Shown: positions 1 through 8,281 of the stretch, in pieces | Position numbering within the stretch: position 1 is the first letter of the stretch | How the letters are laid out: every line of letters begins with the position of its first letter | Assembly (NCBI RefSeq): GCF_000576555.1 | Contig: NZ_CP007145.1 | Location: 1,488,001 to 1,552,000 of the forward strand | Length of the DNA: 64,000 nucleotides | Direction: 5' to 3' | Source: Hymenobacter swuensis DY53 | Lineage (GTDB): Bacteria > Bacteroidota > Bacteroidia > Cytophagales > Hymenobacteraceae | Made by a program: the position numbers and the translations under genes | The notes under the pieces: generated by a model | Database searches by the model: none | What the model was told of the DNA's origin: nothing | The model's input: the letters and a program-made list of their open reading frames with translations, nothing else

Positions 1-674
1 GAAACGAACAGGTTGCGGCCGTCGGCGGTCAGGGCCAGGCCGTTGGGCAGGGTCAGGTCGGTTATTTCGTGGGTGACGGTGCCCTTGGCGCTACGGCGGT
101 ACACATAGCTGCCGGGCTGCTCACGCAGGGTGCTCTGGGCTTGCTGGGGCAGGCCGTAGGGTGGGTCGGTGAAGTAGATTGAACCGTTGGGGTGGGCTAC
201 CACATCGTTCGGGCTGTTGTAGCGGCGACCCTCAAAGGCATCGGTGAGGGTGCGTTTGCCACCGGGCTGTCCTAGCGGCAACACGGCCACGCGCCGGTCG
301 CCGTGCTCGGCCAGCAGCAGGTTGCCCTGCACGTCCAGCGCGAGGCCGTTGGTGCCGGGCTCTTTGCCGTAGGGCATACGGCCGGTGTAGCCGCTGCCGG
401 CCAGAAACGTACTCTTGCCCTGCGCAGCCGACCACCGATAAATGATGCGGGTGGGCGCGTCGGAAAACAGCAGCATGGTACTGTCGGGTACCCACACTGG
501 GCCTTCCGAGTGGCTCAGGCCCGAGGCCACAATTTCGATGGGCGTACCGGGAGCTATGAGCCGGTCGAAGGCGGGTGTCTGGGCCACTACGCGGCCGATG
601 GTCGTGAAGCGCGGGGCTTGCGCCGATGCCAGCAAAGGCAGCAGGAAAGCGGCAGCGAGAAAGGAAAAACGCAT
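1..674 (-). CDS. SMP-30/gluconolactonase-like secreted protein (3' part outside window)
   Basis: The start codon is at 674 on the minus strand. The frame stays open to the window edge, so the C-terminus is missing. The protein begins MRFSFLAAAFLLPLLASAQA, a clear Sec signal peptide. The visible part has beta-propeller hallmarks of the SMP-30/gluconolactonase/LRE-like family: a SHSEGPVW segment, a GTNGLALD segment, SPNDVVAHPNGSIYFTDPPYG and LPNGLALTADG. Family members are six-bladed propellers that hydrolyse lactones using a divalent metal held by Glu, Asn and Asp, and such residues occur in these segments. The substrate cannot be inferred. It is divergent from the propeller gene starting at 817, so 675-816 is a shared promoter region. 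A second member of the same broad family lies at 10549-11556. Confidence 0.8.
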   Translation of the reverse strand, partial: MRFSFLAAAFLLPLLASAQAPRFTTIGRVVAQTPAFDRLIAPGTPIEIVASGLSHSEGPVWVPDSTMLLFSDAPTRIIYRWSAAQGKSTFLAGSGYTGRMPYGKEPGTNGLALDVQGNLLLAEHGDRRVAVLPLGQPGGKRTLTDAFEGRRYNSPNDVVAHPNGSIYFTDPPYGLPQQAQSTLREQPGSYVYRRSAKGTVTHEITDLTLPNGLALTADGRNLFV

Positions 675-816
675 AAGCAGGGCGGAGGATAAAAGTCGGG
701 GCCTGCGTTGCTGTACCGGCAGTTACGCCCTGGGGTTGTGGCGGCGGTTGCCAACTTCCGTTGCGAGGCCGCGTAGGAACGGGCTCCCGTCTGCCGCCAA
801 ACCCGCGCTGTTCGCC

Positions 817-1908
817 ATGAAACCAATCCGAGTACTGTTGCTTACTGCCAACCTGCTTATGCTTGCTTCCGCCGCTTCCGCTCAATCCGTTCAGCCGCTT
901 GCCACCCTGGAACCGGTGGCCGAGTTTGGCCGCCACCAGCCCATTGGGGTGACCGTGTCGCAGCAGAACCGCATTTTCGTGACCTTCCCCAAGAAGCAGA
1001 AAGACTATGATTTCGGGCTGGCGGAGCTGGTGAACGGGCAGCGGCGGCCCTTCCCCGATGCCACCTGGAACCAGTGGGACTCAACGAAAGCTGCCAGCCG
1101 CTGGGTGAATGTGCAGGCCTTGTTCGTGGACCGCAACGACCACCTCTGGGTGCTCGACCCCGCCAACCCCGACGACGAAGCCCCCCTGAAAGAAGGCGTG
1201 AAGCTGGTGCACCTCAACCTAGCCACCAACAAGGTAGAGCGCATTTACCGGTTCGAGGATTTGCCCCGGGAACGGTCGGGCCTCAACGACGTGCGCGTAG
1301 ATACCGAGCAGCAGGTGGCGTATCTGTCGGACCCCAAGCTGGCCGCGCTGGTGGTGCTGGATTTGCGCACCGGCCGTAGCCGTCTGGTGCTGCAGGGCCA
1401 TAAGTCGGTGCTGGCCGCCCCGGGCTTCGTGCTGCGGATTGATGGCAAGGAAGTGAAGGACAAGAACGGCAAGGCGTTCAGCAGCAACGTGAATGGCATT
1501 GCCCTGACCCACGACTTTCGCTACCTCTACTACCGCGCAATCAACCAGACCAAGCTCTACCGCATTACCACCGAGGCCCTGCGCGACGCCAGCCTCAGCC
1601 CGGCCCAGGTGGCCGCGCAGGTGGAGGAACTAGGGGAGGTGGGCATCTCGCACGGCATACTGGCCGATGCCGCCGGCAACGTGTACCTCACCGACTCGCC
1701 GGGCCACGCCGTGCGCCGCGTGACGCCGGCCGGCCGTCTGGAAACCGTAGTGCGCGATGCGCGTCTACTCTGGCCCGATTCGTTTGGCCTCGGCCCCGAC
1801 GGCTACCTCTACCTCACCGCCGCCCAGATTGAGCGCACGCCCAAGTGGAACAACGGCCAGGACCGGGTGGAATACCCGTTCCGCCTGTTCCGAATGAAGC
1901 TGCCGTAA
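817..1908 (+). CDS. Major royal jelly/yellow-like secreted beta-propeller protein
   Basis: This 363-residue protein starts at the ATG at 817, which gives a clean signal peptide (MKPIRVLLLTANLLMLASAA, cleavage near SAQS). The frame is open further upstream, but the upstream sequence is not signal-like and lies in the divergent promoter region. The body has yellow/MRJP-type features: HQPIGVTVSQQNRIFVTFPK near the N-terminus, DRNDHLWVLDPANPD, the propeller-strand motif LNDVRVD, SNVNGIALTHDFRYLYYRA, and a final DSFGLGPDGYLYLTA blade. Bacterial members of this family have no firmly established reaction. It is probably periplasmic or exported. Only 108 bases separate it from the M61 peptidase, but the biochemical link between the two is unclear. 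Confidence 0.8.
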   Translation: MKPIRVLLLTANLLMLASAASAQSVQPLATLEPVAEFGRHQPIGVTVSQQNRIFVTFPKKQKDYDFGLAELVNGQRRPFPDATWNQWDSTKAASRWVNVQALFVDRNDHLWVLDPANPDDEAPLKEGVKLVHLNLATNKVERIYRFEDLPRERSGLNDVRVDTEQQVAYLSDPKLAALVVLDLRTGRSRLVLQGHKSVLAAPGFVLRIDGKEVKDKNGKAFSSNVNGIALTHDFRYLYYRAINQTKLYRITTEALRDASLSPAQVAAQVEELGEVGISHGILADAAGNVYLTDSPGHAVRRVTPAGRLETVVRDARLLWPDSFGLGPDGYLYLTAAQIERTPKWNNGQDRVEYPFRLFRMKLP

Positions 1909-2016
1909 CCGCTTCCCGATTTTGGGTAATCTTTGCGGCTCGCGCGGCCCGGCTCCAACGCAACGGTTGGGGCTGGGCCGCGTCTGTTAGCCCTCTTTTC
2001 ATCCCATCTTCCCTGC

Positions 2017-3816
2017 ATGAACCCGATTTTCCGTTCGGCTACCCTGGCCGCTTTGCTGGGCCTGGCCGCGCCGGCCCTGGCCAAAGGCCCTAAGGAGCTG
2101 ACCTACACTGTGAGCATGGACCCTGCCACCAACAGCAATGCCTTTCAGGTAAAACTGGAGCTGCCCAAGCTCAAAAAGGACCAAGCCATCTACCAGTTTG
2201 CGGCCACCGCGCCCGGCACCTACCAGGTGATGGATATGGGCCGCTTTGTGAGCAACTTCCAAGCCTTCGACGAAAAAGGCAAGCCGCTGGAAGTAAAGCA
2301 GCTCAACACCAATCAGTACCAGCTCAGCCAGCCCGACAAAACGCGCGAAATCCGCTACACCATTGCCGAAACCTGGGACACCCCGGTGAAGGAGCACAAC
2401 ATCTACCGCATGTGCGGCTCCTCGCTGGAAATCGACCACGCCCTGCTCAACGGCCAGACGCTGCTGGGCTACCCTCAGGGTATGCAGGCCGCCCCGCTGC
2501 GCCTGAAGCTGCAATACCCCAGTGGCTGGAAGGCCGGCTCGGTGCTGCAGGCCGATAAGGACGGCTACTACCACTTGCAGGACTACGACCACGCCGTGGA
2601 TTCGCCCATTCTGCTGGGTCGCCTCACCGAAGCCAACACCAAGCTGGGTAACGCCGACGTGGCGCTCTACTGCTACTCGGCCACCGATAAGGTGCAGGCC
2701 GAGCCACTGCTGGGCTACATGCAGAAGATGCTGACCGCCGCCCAGAGCTTCTTCGGGGGCCAGCTGCCGGTGCAGCGCTACGCCTTCCTCTACCACTTCG
2801 CCGACCGCTCGGCCGGGGCCTGGGAACATTCCTACAGCTCCGAGTACGTGCTGCCCGAGCAACCCCTCACGCCCGAGTCGGCGCAGGGCGTGGTAGATAT
2901 TGCGGCCCACGAGTTCTTCCACGTGATGACGCCGCTCAACATTCATTCCGAGGTGATTGAGCAGTTCAACTTCGTGCAGCCCACCGGCTCCGAGCACTTG
3001 TGGCTCTACGAAGGCACCACCGAGTGGGCCTCGCACATGATGCAGCTACGCGGCGGCCTGGTGCCCCTGGACGACTACCTGAGCACCCTGCACGACAAAG
3101 TGCAGTATGACCGGACCCGCACCGATACTACCTACAGCCTAAGCCGCCTGGGCCTGAATTCCTTCTCCGACGAAGGCCAGCGCCAGTACGGCAACATCTA
3201 CCAGCGCGGGGCCCTCACGGCTGGTCTGCTTGATTTGCGCCTGCTGGAGCTGAGTGGCGGCAAGCGCGGCCTCCGCGACGTGCTGCTGCAGCTGGCCAAG
3301 CAGTACGGCCCCAACAAGCCCTTCAGCGAAAAAACCTTCTTCGAAGACTTCACCAAGCTGACGTACCCTGAAATCGGCGACTTCTTTAAGCGCTACGTGC
3401 AGAATGCCGAGCCGCTGCCTTTGGCCGAATACTACGCTAAAGTGGGCGTAAACTATCAGCCTATTGTGCATACCGGTAAGCAAGTAGCCACGGTGGGCGC
3501 TATTGGGCTGGCTCCGCGCGAAGCCAATGTGTACTTCACCCGCGTAACCGGTCCGGTGGCTGCCGCCGGCGTGCAGGTAGGCGACCAGCTGGTGGCCGTG
3601 GATGGCGTGCGCAACGACTTTACGGGCCTGCGCCGGGCCGGTAGCCGCGCCCCCGGGTCCGAGCTGCCGCTCACCATCAGCCGCAGCGGCCAGGAGCAAA
3701 CCGTACGCGTGAAGCTGGGCAGTACCGAAGAAGTGAAGCGCTACGTGTTCACCCAGAATCCTACTGCCACCGCCGCCCAGCTGGCCCTGCGGGAAGCATG
3801 GCTGAAGAACCTGTAA
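2017..3816 (+). CDS. M61 family glycyl aminopeptidase-like metalloprotease with PDZ domain
   Basis: This 599-residue exported zinc peptidase starts at 2017, which gives the signal peptide MNPIFRSATLAALLGLAAPALA. An upstream in-frame ATG at 1933 would bury the signal. The M61 N-terminal beta domain (about residues 25-180) precedes the catalytic domain with HEFFH (His298, Glu299, His302). The third ligand is Glu332 in LYEGTTEW, a layout typical of M61. A PDZ domain sits at about residues 495-590 and includes GVQVGDQLVAVDGV. Family members such as Sphingomonas glycyl aminopeptidase trim N-terminal Gly or Ala from peptides, so a periplasmic peptide-scavenging role is likely. A strong hairpin with a T-run follows the stop codon. 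Confidence 0.92.
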   Translation: MNPIFRSATLAALLGLAAPALAKGPKELTYTVSMDPATNSNAFQVKLELPKLKKDQAIYQFAATAPGTYQVMDMGRFVSNFQAFDEKGKPLEVKQLNTNQYQLSQPDKTREIRYTIAETWDTPVKEHNIYRMCGSSLEIDHALLNGQTLLGYPQGMQAAPLRLKLQYPSGWKAGSVLQADKDGYYHLQDYDHAVDSPILLGRLTEANTKLGNADVALYCYSATDKVQAEPLLGYMQKMLTAAQSFFGGQLPVQRYAFLYHFADRSAGAWEHSYSSEYVLPEQPLTPESAQGVVDIAAHEFFHVMTPLNIHSEVIEQFNFVQPTGSEHLWLYEGTTEWASHMMQLRGGLVPLDDYLSTLHDKVQYDRTRTDTTYSLSRLGLNSFSDEGQRQYGNIYQRGALTAGLLDLRLLELSGGKRGLRDVLLQLAKQYGPNKPFSEKTFFEDFTKLTYPEIGDFFKRYVQNAEPLPLAEYYAKVGVNYQPIVHTGKQVATVGAIGLAPREANVYFTRVTGPVAAAGVQVGDQLVAVDGVRNDFTGLRRAGSRAPGSELPLTISRSGQEQTVRVKLGSTEEVKRYVFTQNPTATAAQLALREAWLKNL

Positions 3817-3835
3817 CTGGCAGATAGAAGAATAT

Positions 3836-3872
3836 AAAAAGGCTTCCGGACAGTACGTTTGGAGGCCTTTTT
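3836..3872 (+). terminator. Intrinsic terminator after the M61 peptidase
   Basis: A 12-bp stem (left arm AAAAAGGCTTCC with one G-T wobble) is followed by five T residues. It begins 20 bases after the M61 stop codon. Confidence 0.8.
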
Positions 3873-4045
3873 GCGTAAAAACGAGAAGGGTAGCCTGTGC
3901 TGTGTGTGGCGCTATTCCTTCTGCAGTTAATCTAAAACCGTCATTTCGGGCTTATTAAGAAACCTCGCATGCTGACATGGTACTGGTATCACCGTTACTT
4001 TGTGGGATATAGTATACACCGTTCCCCAAACTGCTAAACTGCCGC

Positions 4046-4507
4046 ATGAAGATCCGGGAGTTCTTGTTCGGAAAGCTTGTCTATGTGCAGGACAAAGTAG
4101 TTGGTCAGCTGCAGTGGATAGCTACTGACCGCAAAAGTGCCGGCTATTTTAAAGGAGCCTGCACATTCGGGCCCACCGGGCATACACTCGATATAAGCTT
4201 CGATGCGCCACGCACTGGCCCCACAGCGGCACAAAAGGTTTTTTATCATGCTATTGAGACACATTACCCTCAACTGGCCGACCTCGCCCAGGTGCTTATT
4301 GTGGCTGAATTTCGCAACTGGGAACCCGGCTTCACGGTGCATGATTTTCAGGCCGAATTCTGGCCGGTTGGGTTGCATATTCCATTACTGACAGAAAACC
4401 AGCCAGTAGGATGGGAGCTTTTCTTTGAAACGCACCACGACCCGAACCATACGGTTACCGTCCTCTGGCGCAATTTCGACCCGTACTTTGTTCGGATAGA
4501 CGGCTAA
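4046..4507 (+). CDS. Conserved hypothetical cytosolic protein (153 aa)
   Basis: The protein begins MKIREFLFGKLVY and has no signal peptide or membrane segment. The sequence alternates beta-strand-like stretches (VLIVAEFRNWEPGFTVHDF, GWELFFETHHD, TVTVLWRNFDPYFVRIDG), suggesting a small alpha/beta domain of the kind often found in uncharacterised DUF families. I do not recognise the family with confidence. It ends 18 bases before the AraC-type regulator at 4526, so the two are probably co-transcribed. A TACTTTGT element lies 42 bases upstream at 3996-4003 and may be a -7 promoter box. Confidence 0.6.
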   Translation: MKIREFLFGKLVYVQDKVVGQLQWIATDRKSAGYFKGACTFGPTGHTLDISFDAPRTGPTAAQKVFYHAIETHYPQLADLAQVLIVAEFRNWEPGFTVHDFQAEFWPVGLHIPLLTENQPVGWELFFETHHDPNHTVTVLWRNFDPYFVRIDG

Positions 4508-4525
4508 CCTACCTCTCCTCAACCT

Positions 4526-4933
4526 ATGCCAACCACTGCCATCCCCAAGAAGATCCTGGCCCGCCAGTACGAAATAACTGCCGACTTCACCCGGCTGGTA
4601 CATGCCCACGTTGATGATCTGGTGGCCGGGCGGGCCACGGAGGCACTGGAAATCCGGGATTTTGCTGGCCAGCTGTGCATTCATCCTACCCACCTCAGCA
4701 ACACGCTCAAGCTCACGACCGGCGAAGCGCCCTGCGCTATTTATGAGCGCAAACTGGTGGCGGAATCCAAAGCACTGCTGCTCGACCCGCGCCTGTCAGT
4801 GGCGGAAGTGGCCGCCCGGTTGACCTACGACCCGTCTAACTTCACCAAGTTCTTCAAGCATTTCGTGGGCACCACACCCCGGCAGTACCGCGAGGAACTG
4901 TGGGCCGTGCAACGGGAGTCCAGCGCGGCGTGA
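4526..4933 (+). CDS. Short AraC-family transcriptional regulator
   Basis: At 135 residues this is essentially only an AraC DNA-binding domain. The first helix-turn-helix covers about residues 50-75 (FAGQLCIHPTHLSNTLKLTTG) and the second about 95-120 (VAEVAARLTYDPSNFTKFFKH). The family signature GTTPRQYR follows. Normal AraC regulators carry a further sensory domain of about 150 residues. Here only about 40 residues precede the first HTH, so the protein may act without a ligand-binding domain. It follows the hypothetical gene at 4046 with an 18-base gap, an operon-like spacing. Confidence 0.85.
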   Translation: MPTTAIPKKILARQYEITADFTRLVHAHVDDLVAGRATEALEIRDFAGQLCIHPTHLSNTLKLTTGEAPCAIYERKLVAESKALLLDPRLSVAEVAARLTYDPSNFTKFFKHFVGTTPRQYREELWAVQRESSAA

Positions 4934-4981
4934 TCTGCTTATCCTGTTCAAGAGGTTTTAGGATGCTTATCAGTTTGATGC

Positions 4982-5275
4982 ATGAAGAAATTGCTGGGTT
5001 CCCTTCTGTTTGCACTGCTGGTTTTGCTGGTTTACTAGCTGGTTTCTACGTTGTTCGGCCGGGGGGATTATGTGTACGAACGACTTCCTCAGGTCAAAGT
5101 CGGGATGAATCAATCAGAAGTAATTGCGCTGTTAGGCAAGCCGGATACAGCATATGTCTGGCCTGGTGAGCCAGCTGCGCAAGTGCTGGAATATGCTATG
5201 GGCTTTGGCGCGCCAGATGCTGCCCGTGTCTTTCTAGAGCATGATACGGTAACTGGCGTGACGTATAACCAATGA
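4982..5275 (+). pseudogene. BamE/SmpA-OmlA-like small protein broken by an in-frame TAG
   Basis: From ATG 4982 the frame reads MKKLLGSLLFALLVLLVY, then TAG at 5036-5038. It continues uninterrupted as LVSTLFGRGDYVYERL..., then VKVGMNQSEVIALLGKP, to TGA at 5273. The VGMNQSEVIALLGKPD motif is the hallmark of BamE/SmpA-OmlA-like folds, in which a signal or membrane anchor precedes a small alpha/beta domain. The stop falls inside the anchor helix and separates it from the domain. A TTG at 5051 could in principle restart translation of a 74-residue soluble domain. A genuine nonsense mutation and a base-call error both fit. The upstream part is too good a signal sequence to be chance. Confidence 0.65.
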
Positions 5276-5407
5276 GCCAACGCCTACTGCCTGACGGTAT
5301 GATAAGATGTAAAAACGGAAACTGTCACCAGTTAAACTGAACTACTCACCAGAGCGCGGCGGCTCCCGAGCCCGACCTTTGCCGTATCACTTAACCCAAG
5401 AACGCGC

Positions 5408-6169
5408 ATGAGCACCAGCAAAATAGCCCTCGTAACCGGCGGTAGCCGTGGCCTCGGTAAGAACATGGCCCTGAGCCTAGCCGGCAAAGGCATTGATGTC
5501 ATTCTGACCTATCACAGCAAAAAAGACGAAGCTGATGCCGTAGTAGCCGAAATTGAGGCGCAGGGCCGTAAAGCTGCCGCCCTGCAGCTCGACGCTTCCG
5601 ACACTACGTCCTTCGACGGTTTCTTTGATCAGGTGAAGGCCGCGCTACAGGCCACCTTCAGCACCGATACGTTCGATTTCCTCATCAACAACGCGGGTAC
5701 GGCCCTATATGCCATGTTCGCCGATACCACGGAGGCGCAGTTTGATGAGATGGTTAATGTCCACCTAAAAGGGCCGTTTTTCCTCACCCAGAAGGCCCTG
5801 CCGCTGCTCAATGACAGTGGGCGGATCATCAATATCTCGTCGGGACTGGCACGGTTTTCCAATCCCGGGTCTTCGGCCTATGCCAGCATGAAGGGCGCTA
5901 TTGAAGTGCTGACCCGCTACCAGGCCAAGGAGTTGGGTACCCGCGGTATTGCCGTAAATACGGTAGCCCCCGGGGCCATTGAAACCGACTTCGGCGGTGG
6001 CATGGTGCGCGACAACAAGCAGATCAACGACCACCTGGCCGGGGCCACGGCCCTTGGTCGGGTGGGGCTGCCCGATGATATCGGTCCGGTGGTGGCTTTC
6101 CTCTGCACTGAGGACGCTAAATGGGTGAATGCGCAACGCCTGGAAGCTTCCGGCGGCATGTTCATCTAA
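5408..6169 (+). CDS. SDR family oxidoreductase
   Basis: This is a 253-residue classical short-chain dehydrogenase/reductase. It has the cofactor motif TGGSRGLGKNMA (residues about 10-21), the NNAG motif (LINNAGTALYA), the catalytic Ser in NISSGLARF and YxxxK in AYASMKGA. The PGAIETDFGG loop that closes over the cofactor follows. The Arg after the glycine motif favours NADPH. The C-terminus (WVNAQRLEASGGMFI) is typical of the group annotated as 3-oxoacyl-ACP reductase-like, but the substrate is unknown. It appears monocistronic, with a GACCTTTG box about 30 bases upstream and a strong bidirectional hairpin downstream. Confidence 0.9.
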   Translation: MSTSKIALVTGGSRGLGKNMALSLAGKGIDVILTYHSKKDEADAVVAEIEAQGRKAAALQLDASDTTSFDGFFDQVKAALQATFSTDTFDFLINNAGTALYAMFADTTEAQFDEMVNVHLKGPFFLTQKALPLLNDSGRIINISSGLARFSNPGSSAYASMKGAIEVLTRYQAKELGTRGIAVNTVAPGAIETDFGGGMVRDNKQINDHLAGATALGRVGLPDDIGPVVAFLCTEDAKWVNAQRLEASGGMFI

Positions 6170-6203
6170 CCAAACGCCGGCAACGCGCCAAGCGGCGAAA
6201 CGC

Positions 6204-6248
6204 ACAGTGGCCCGTATCCAGCCTCCCCGGCCGGGTACGGGCCACTGT
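6204..6248. terminator. Bidirectional terminator hairpin
   Basis: A 13-bp perfect stem (ACAGTGGCCCGTA with its complement) lies between the convergent SDR (+) and lipoprotein (-) genes. It has no long T tract. Confidence 0.65.
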
Positions 6249-6263
6249 CGTTAGGGTAGTCGG

Positions 6264-6734
6264 TTAGAAGATCTGTACGTTGAAATGCACGCCGCCGTAC
6301 TCGCCCATGCGCGTATCAATGGGGTAGGCCCCGCGCTTGATTTTGATGGCGTGTGCACCCAGCGCATCGGTTTCGGGCTGGGCCACGAAGAACTCCTCCG
6401 TGGGCCGGATGGTTAGCACTTTCACTTCCGGGTCGAAGGGCGTGAGGAACTGCACATCAAGGCGCTGCTGCCGTAGCGTGAGACGCACGCGCGGCGTGCG
6501 CAGGGAGGGGCCGCCGGTGCGCTCCGTCATGTCGGGCGTGGAGGCGACGCCACAGGCTCCCTGGCCCCACAGACATTGCTCATACTGAGCATAACCCCGC
6601 ATGTAGGAGTCGGTGGAGGTGGTGCGGGCCACGGTGCTGTTGGCTGCCGACGTTTGGCTAATTGTCTGGCTGGGGGTGATTTCCTGTTCGCAGCCGCAAA
6701 GCAGGAGCAGGCTGAGAGGAAGAAGTTTGGTCAC
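6264..6734 (-). CDS. Hypothetical lipoprotein
   Basis: With a GTG start at 6734 the product is a 156-residue lipoprotein: VTKLLPLSLLLLCGC has a short signal and a lipobox Cys. An upstream in-frame ATG at 6821 would add 29 non-signal residues, so GTG is preferred. The mature part is low in complexity at first (Thr/Ser rich). It then contains a beta-rich segment, VRLTLRQQRLDVQFLTPFD. I do not recognise a family. It may be a small surface-layer or adhesion-associated lipoprotein. Confidence 0.65.
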   Translation of the reverse strand: MTKLLPLSLLLLCGCEQEITPSQTISQTSAANSTVARTTSTDSYMRGYAQYEQCLWGQGACGVASTPDMTERTGGPSLRTPRVRLTLRQQRLDVQFLTPFDPEVKVLTIRPTEEFFVAQPETDALGAHAIKIKRGAYPIDTRMGEYGGVHFNVQIF

Positions 6735-6811
6735 GTGTGTAGAATGGTTAGGTGGGAAAAGAACGGGGGCAAGATAGAAATTTGCCGTAGAGCGTATCAC
6801 GGAATAACAAA

Positions 6812-6839
6812 AAAAGACCAACCGGCTGGTTGGTCTTTT
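6812..6839 (-). terminator. Terminator after the membrane protein at 6880-7341
   Basis: The AAAAGACCAACC arm and its exact complement flank a GGCT loop. Read on the minus strand it is followed by a run of seven T residues. Confidence 0.8.
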
Positions 6840-6879
6840 CAGGAGTGTTAATTTCGTTTAAAACGTGTTTCTGGGTACT

Positions 6880-7341
6880 TTAAACGTGAAAAAGCGGGCG
6901 GGCTGGATTCCAGATACCCCAGGGTATCATAAGAAGAACAAGCAGTAGTGCAATTAAAAACCAGGTAAATGCCTTCCTGTGCTTCAGCACGGGGTCGGTG
7001 GATTTTTTGGATAAGGTCCGGCCTACCTGAGCGGCTATTACCGCCAGCAACATACCCACTAGGTGCTCCACGGCGAAGAACCGGCTGGTAGGGTCCTTCA
7101 TTACGGCACTGCCCGCCGTTTCAAAAGCCTTAACGCCCACCGGGCTGATGAAATACAGAATAATCCCCAGCAGCAGCTGCAGGTGCATGGAGCCTACAAA
7201 GGCTGCGCCCATGCCGTTATCGGCCCCCACGTAGGGCTTACGCCCCTGCCATCCAGAGAAAGCGCGGAAAATGGCAATCAGGCCAAAAATGAGAACGAGC
7301 CAGCGCGTCCAGGAGTGGAGGAGAAGTACAGGTTGGTACAT
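6880..7341 (-). CDS. Four-helix inner-membrane protein, cytochrome-b-like
   Basis: The protein has 153 residues with four predicted transmembrane helices: about 5-27 (LLHSWTRWLVLIFGLIAIF), 48-68, 90-110 and 125-145. Histidines sit at helix ends (LLHSWTRW, SMHLQLLLG, AVEHLVGMLL, KHRKAF). This pattern is seen in a conserved Bacteroidota family often labelled cytochrome b-like, where such residues could ligate haem. No CxxCH is present. The function is not established. It is transcribed separately from its neighbours and ends at a clear terminator. Confidence 0.7.
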   Translation of the reverse strand: MYQPVLLLHSWTRWLVLIFGLIAIFRAFSGWQGRKPYVGADNGMGAAFVGSMHLQLLLGIILYFISPVGVKAFETAGSAVMKDPTSRFFAVEHLVGMLLAVIAAQVGRTLSKKSTDPVLKHRKAFTWFLIALLLVLLMIPWGIWNPARPLFHV

Positions 7342-7436
7342 GAACAGAAAAGGTCAGAAGGTGAAGTGGAGGCGGTAAAGGTCGGGGCTAGCGGCGAAAT
7401 TGCTACAGCTTGGAGCATAAATTCTGGCTTCCGACT

Positions 7437-8036
7437 CTATTTAGAGGCTTCAAAAAGAGAAGGAGCCGGCTCGTGCTTATGGCCTTCGAATGAAAAAATC
7501 TTCTCCGGCACAAACTGCTCGCCCTCTTCCCGCAGAATAGCCAGATTAGTGACGGCCAGCTTTAAGTTAAATGTCTGATGGTTAAGGTATTGCATTACGG
7601 GGCCCAGCAGCTCGGGCGTGGTATCATGCAAAGCCAGGGAAATATGGGGCAGCCAGCAGTCGGGGCCGCTGAATTTATCGGTGCGCAGGCACAGCGGCGC
7701 CGTGGCCCGCAGCACCCGCCGGTGCAGATGGTTGAGCGCATCGGAGCGCAGTACTGGGATATAGATGACCGGATTGGGCCCCGGGAAAACACCCAGGCCG
7801 GTAGTATGGGCCACGAATGGCTGCGTATGGCGGGCCACGTCGCGCAGTACCTGCTTCAGGGCGGAGAGCTTACGGACGCCGGCCAGCTGGTAGGTGATGT
7901 GCGGATCGGGGGTGGCCTGCACGTCATCAAGCCCGAATTCCGACTCCAGGCTCTTAATCAGGCGGTTGATCCGATCCGCGTTCTGGGCGTTCAACAGGGA
8001 GGTTATAGCAAGCATCGGTCTTTTAACTGGAAGCAC
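7437..8036 (-). CDS. 2H phosphoesterase superfamily protein (2'-5' RNA ligase-like)
   Basis: This 199-residue protein carries both signature motifs of the 2H phosphoesterase fold: HIT within DPHITYQL near residue 45 and HIS within LPHISLAL near residue 130. The spacing between the two HxT/S motifs fits a single bilobal domain. Family members (LigT/ThpR, YjcG-like) hydrolyse or ligate 2',3'-cyclic or 2'-5' phosphate bonds in RNA or nucleotides. An alternative ATG at 8015 (MLAITSLLN) would remove seven residues and matches the usual domain start better. It is cytosolic, with no obvious operon partner. Confidence 0.85.
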   Translation of the reverse strand: MLPVKRPMLAITSLLNAQNADRINRLIKSLESEFGLDDVQATPDPHITYQLAGVRKLSALKQVLRDVARHTQPFVAHTTGLGVFPGPNPVIYIPVLRSDALNHLHRRVLRATAPLCLRTDKFSGPDCWLPHISLALHDTTPELLGPVMQYLNHQTFNLKLAVTNLAILREEGEQFVPEKIFSFEGHKHEPAPSLFEASK

Positions 8037-8281
8037 GTACGATTAGTTGGCTGGCTGGCGAATCCGGCCACCGGAAAGCTGGGCCTGGGCTACTACCGAT
8101 AGCACATTACCGCTTCGGCGTATGGGCCGGAGTTGCGCCGGTAGCAGCGACGTAAGGTCGTCGGGAACCGAGAGCATACAAAGTGGGACAGCAGGAAAAC
8201 AGGTGGTAGCTCGGTAAAGCGAAGGTAAGATTTCCAGGCTGATTAGGCCGTTGGCTGGATGCAACCAGACTAGGACAAAAG

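Noticed and set aside
5051..5275. A separate 74-residue gene starting with TTG
   Set aside because: The sequence before it is in frame with a perfect signal/anchor, so an interrupted gene is more likely than a new TTG-started gene. TTG restart remains possible and is mentioned in the entry.
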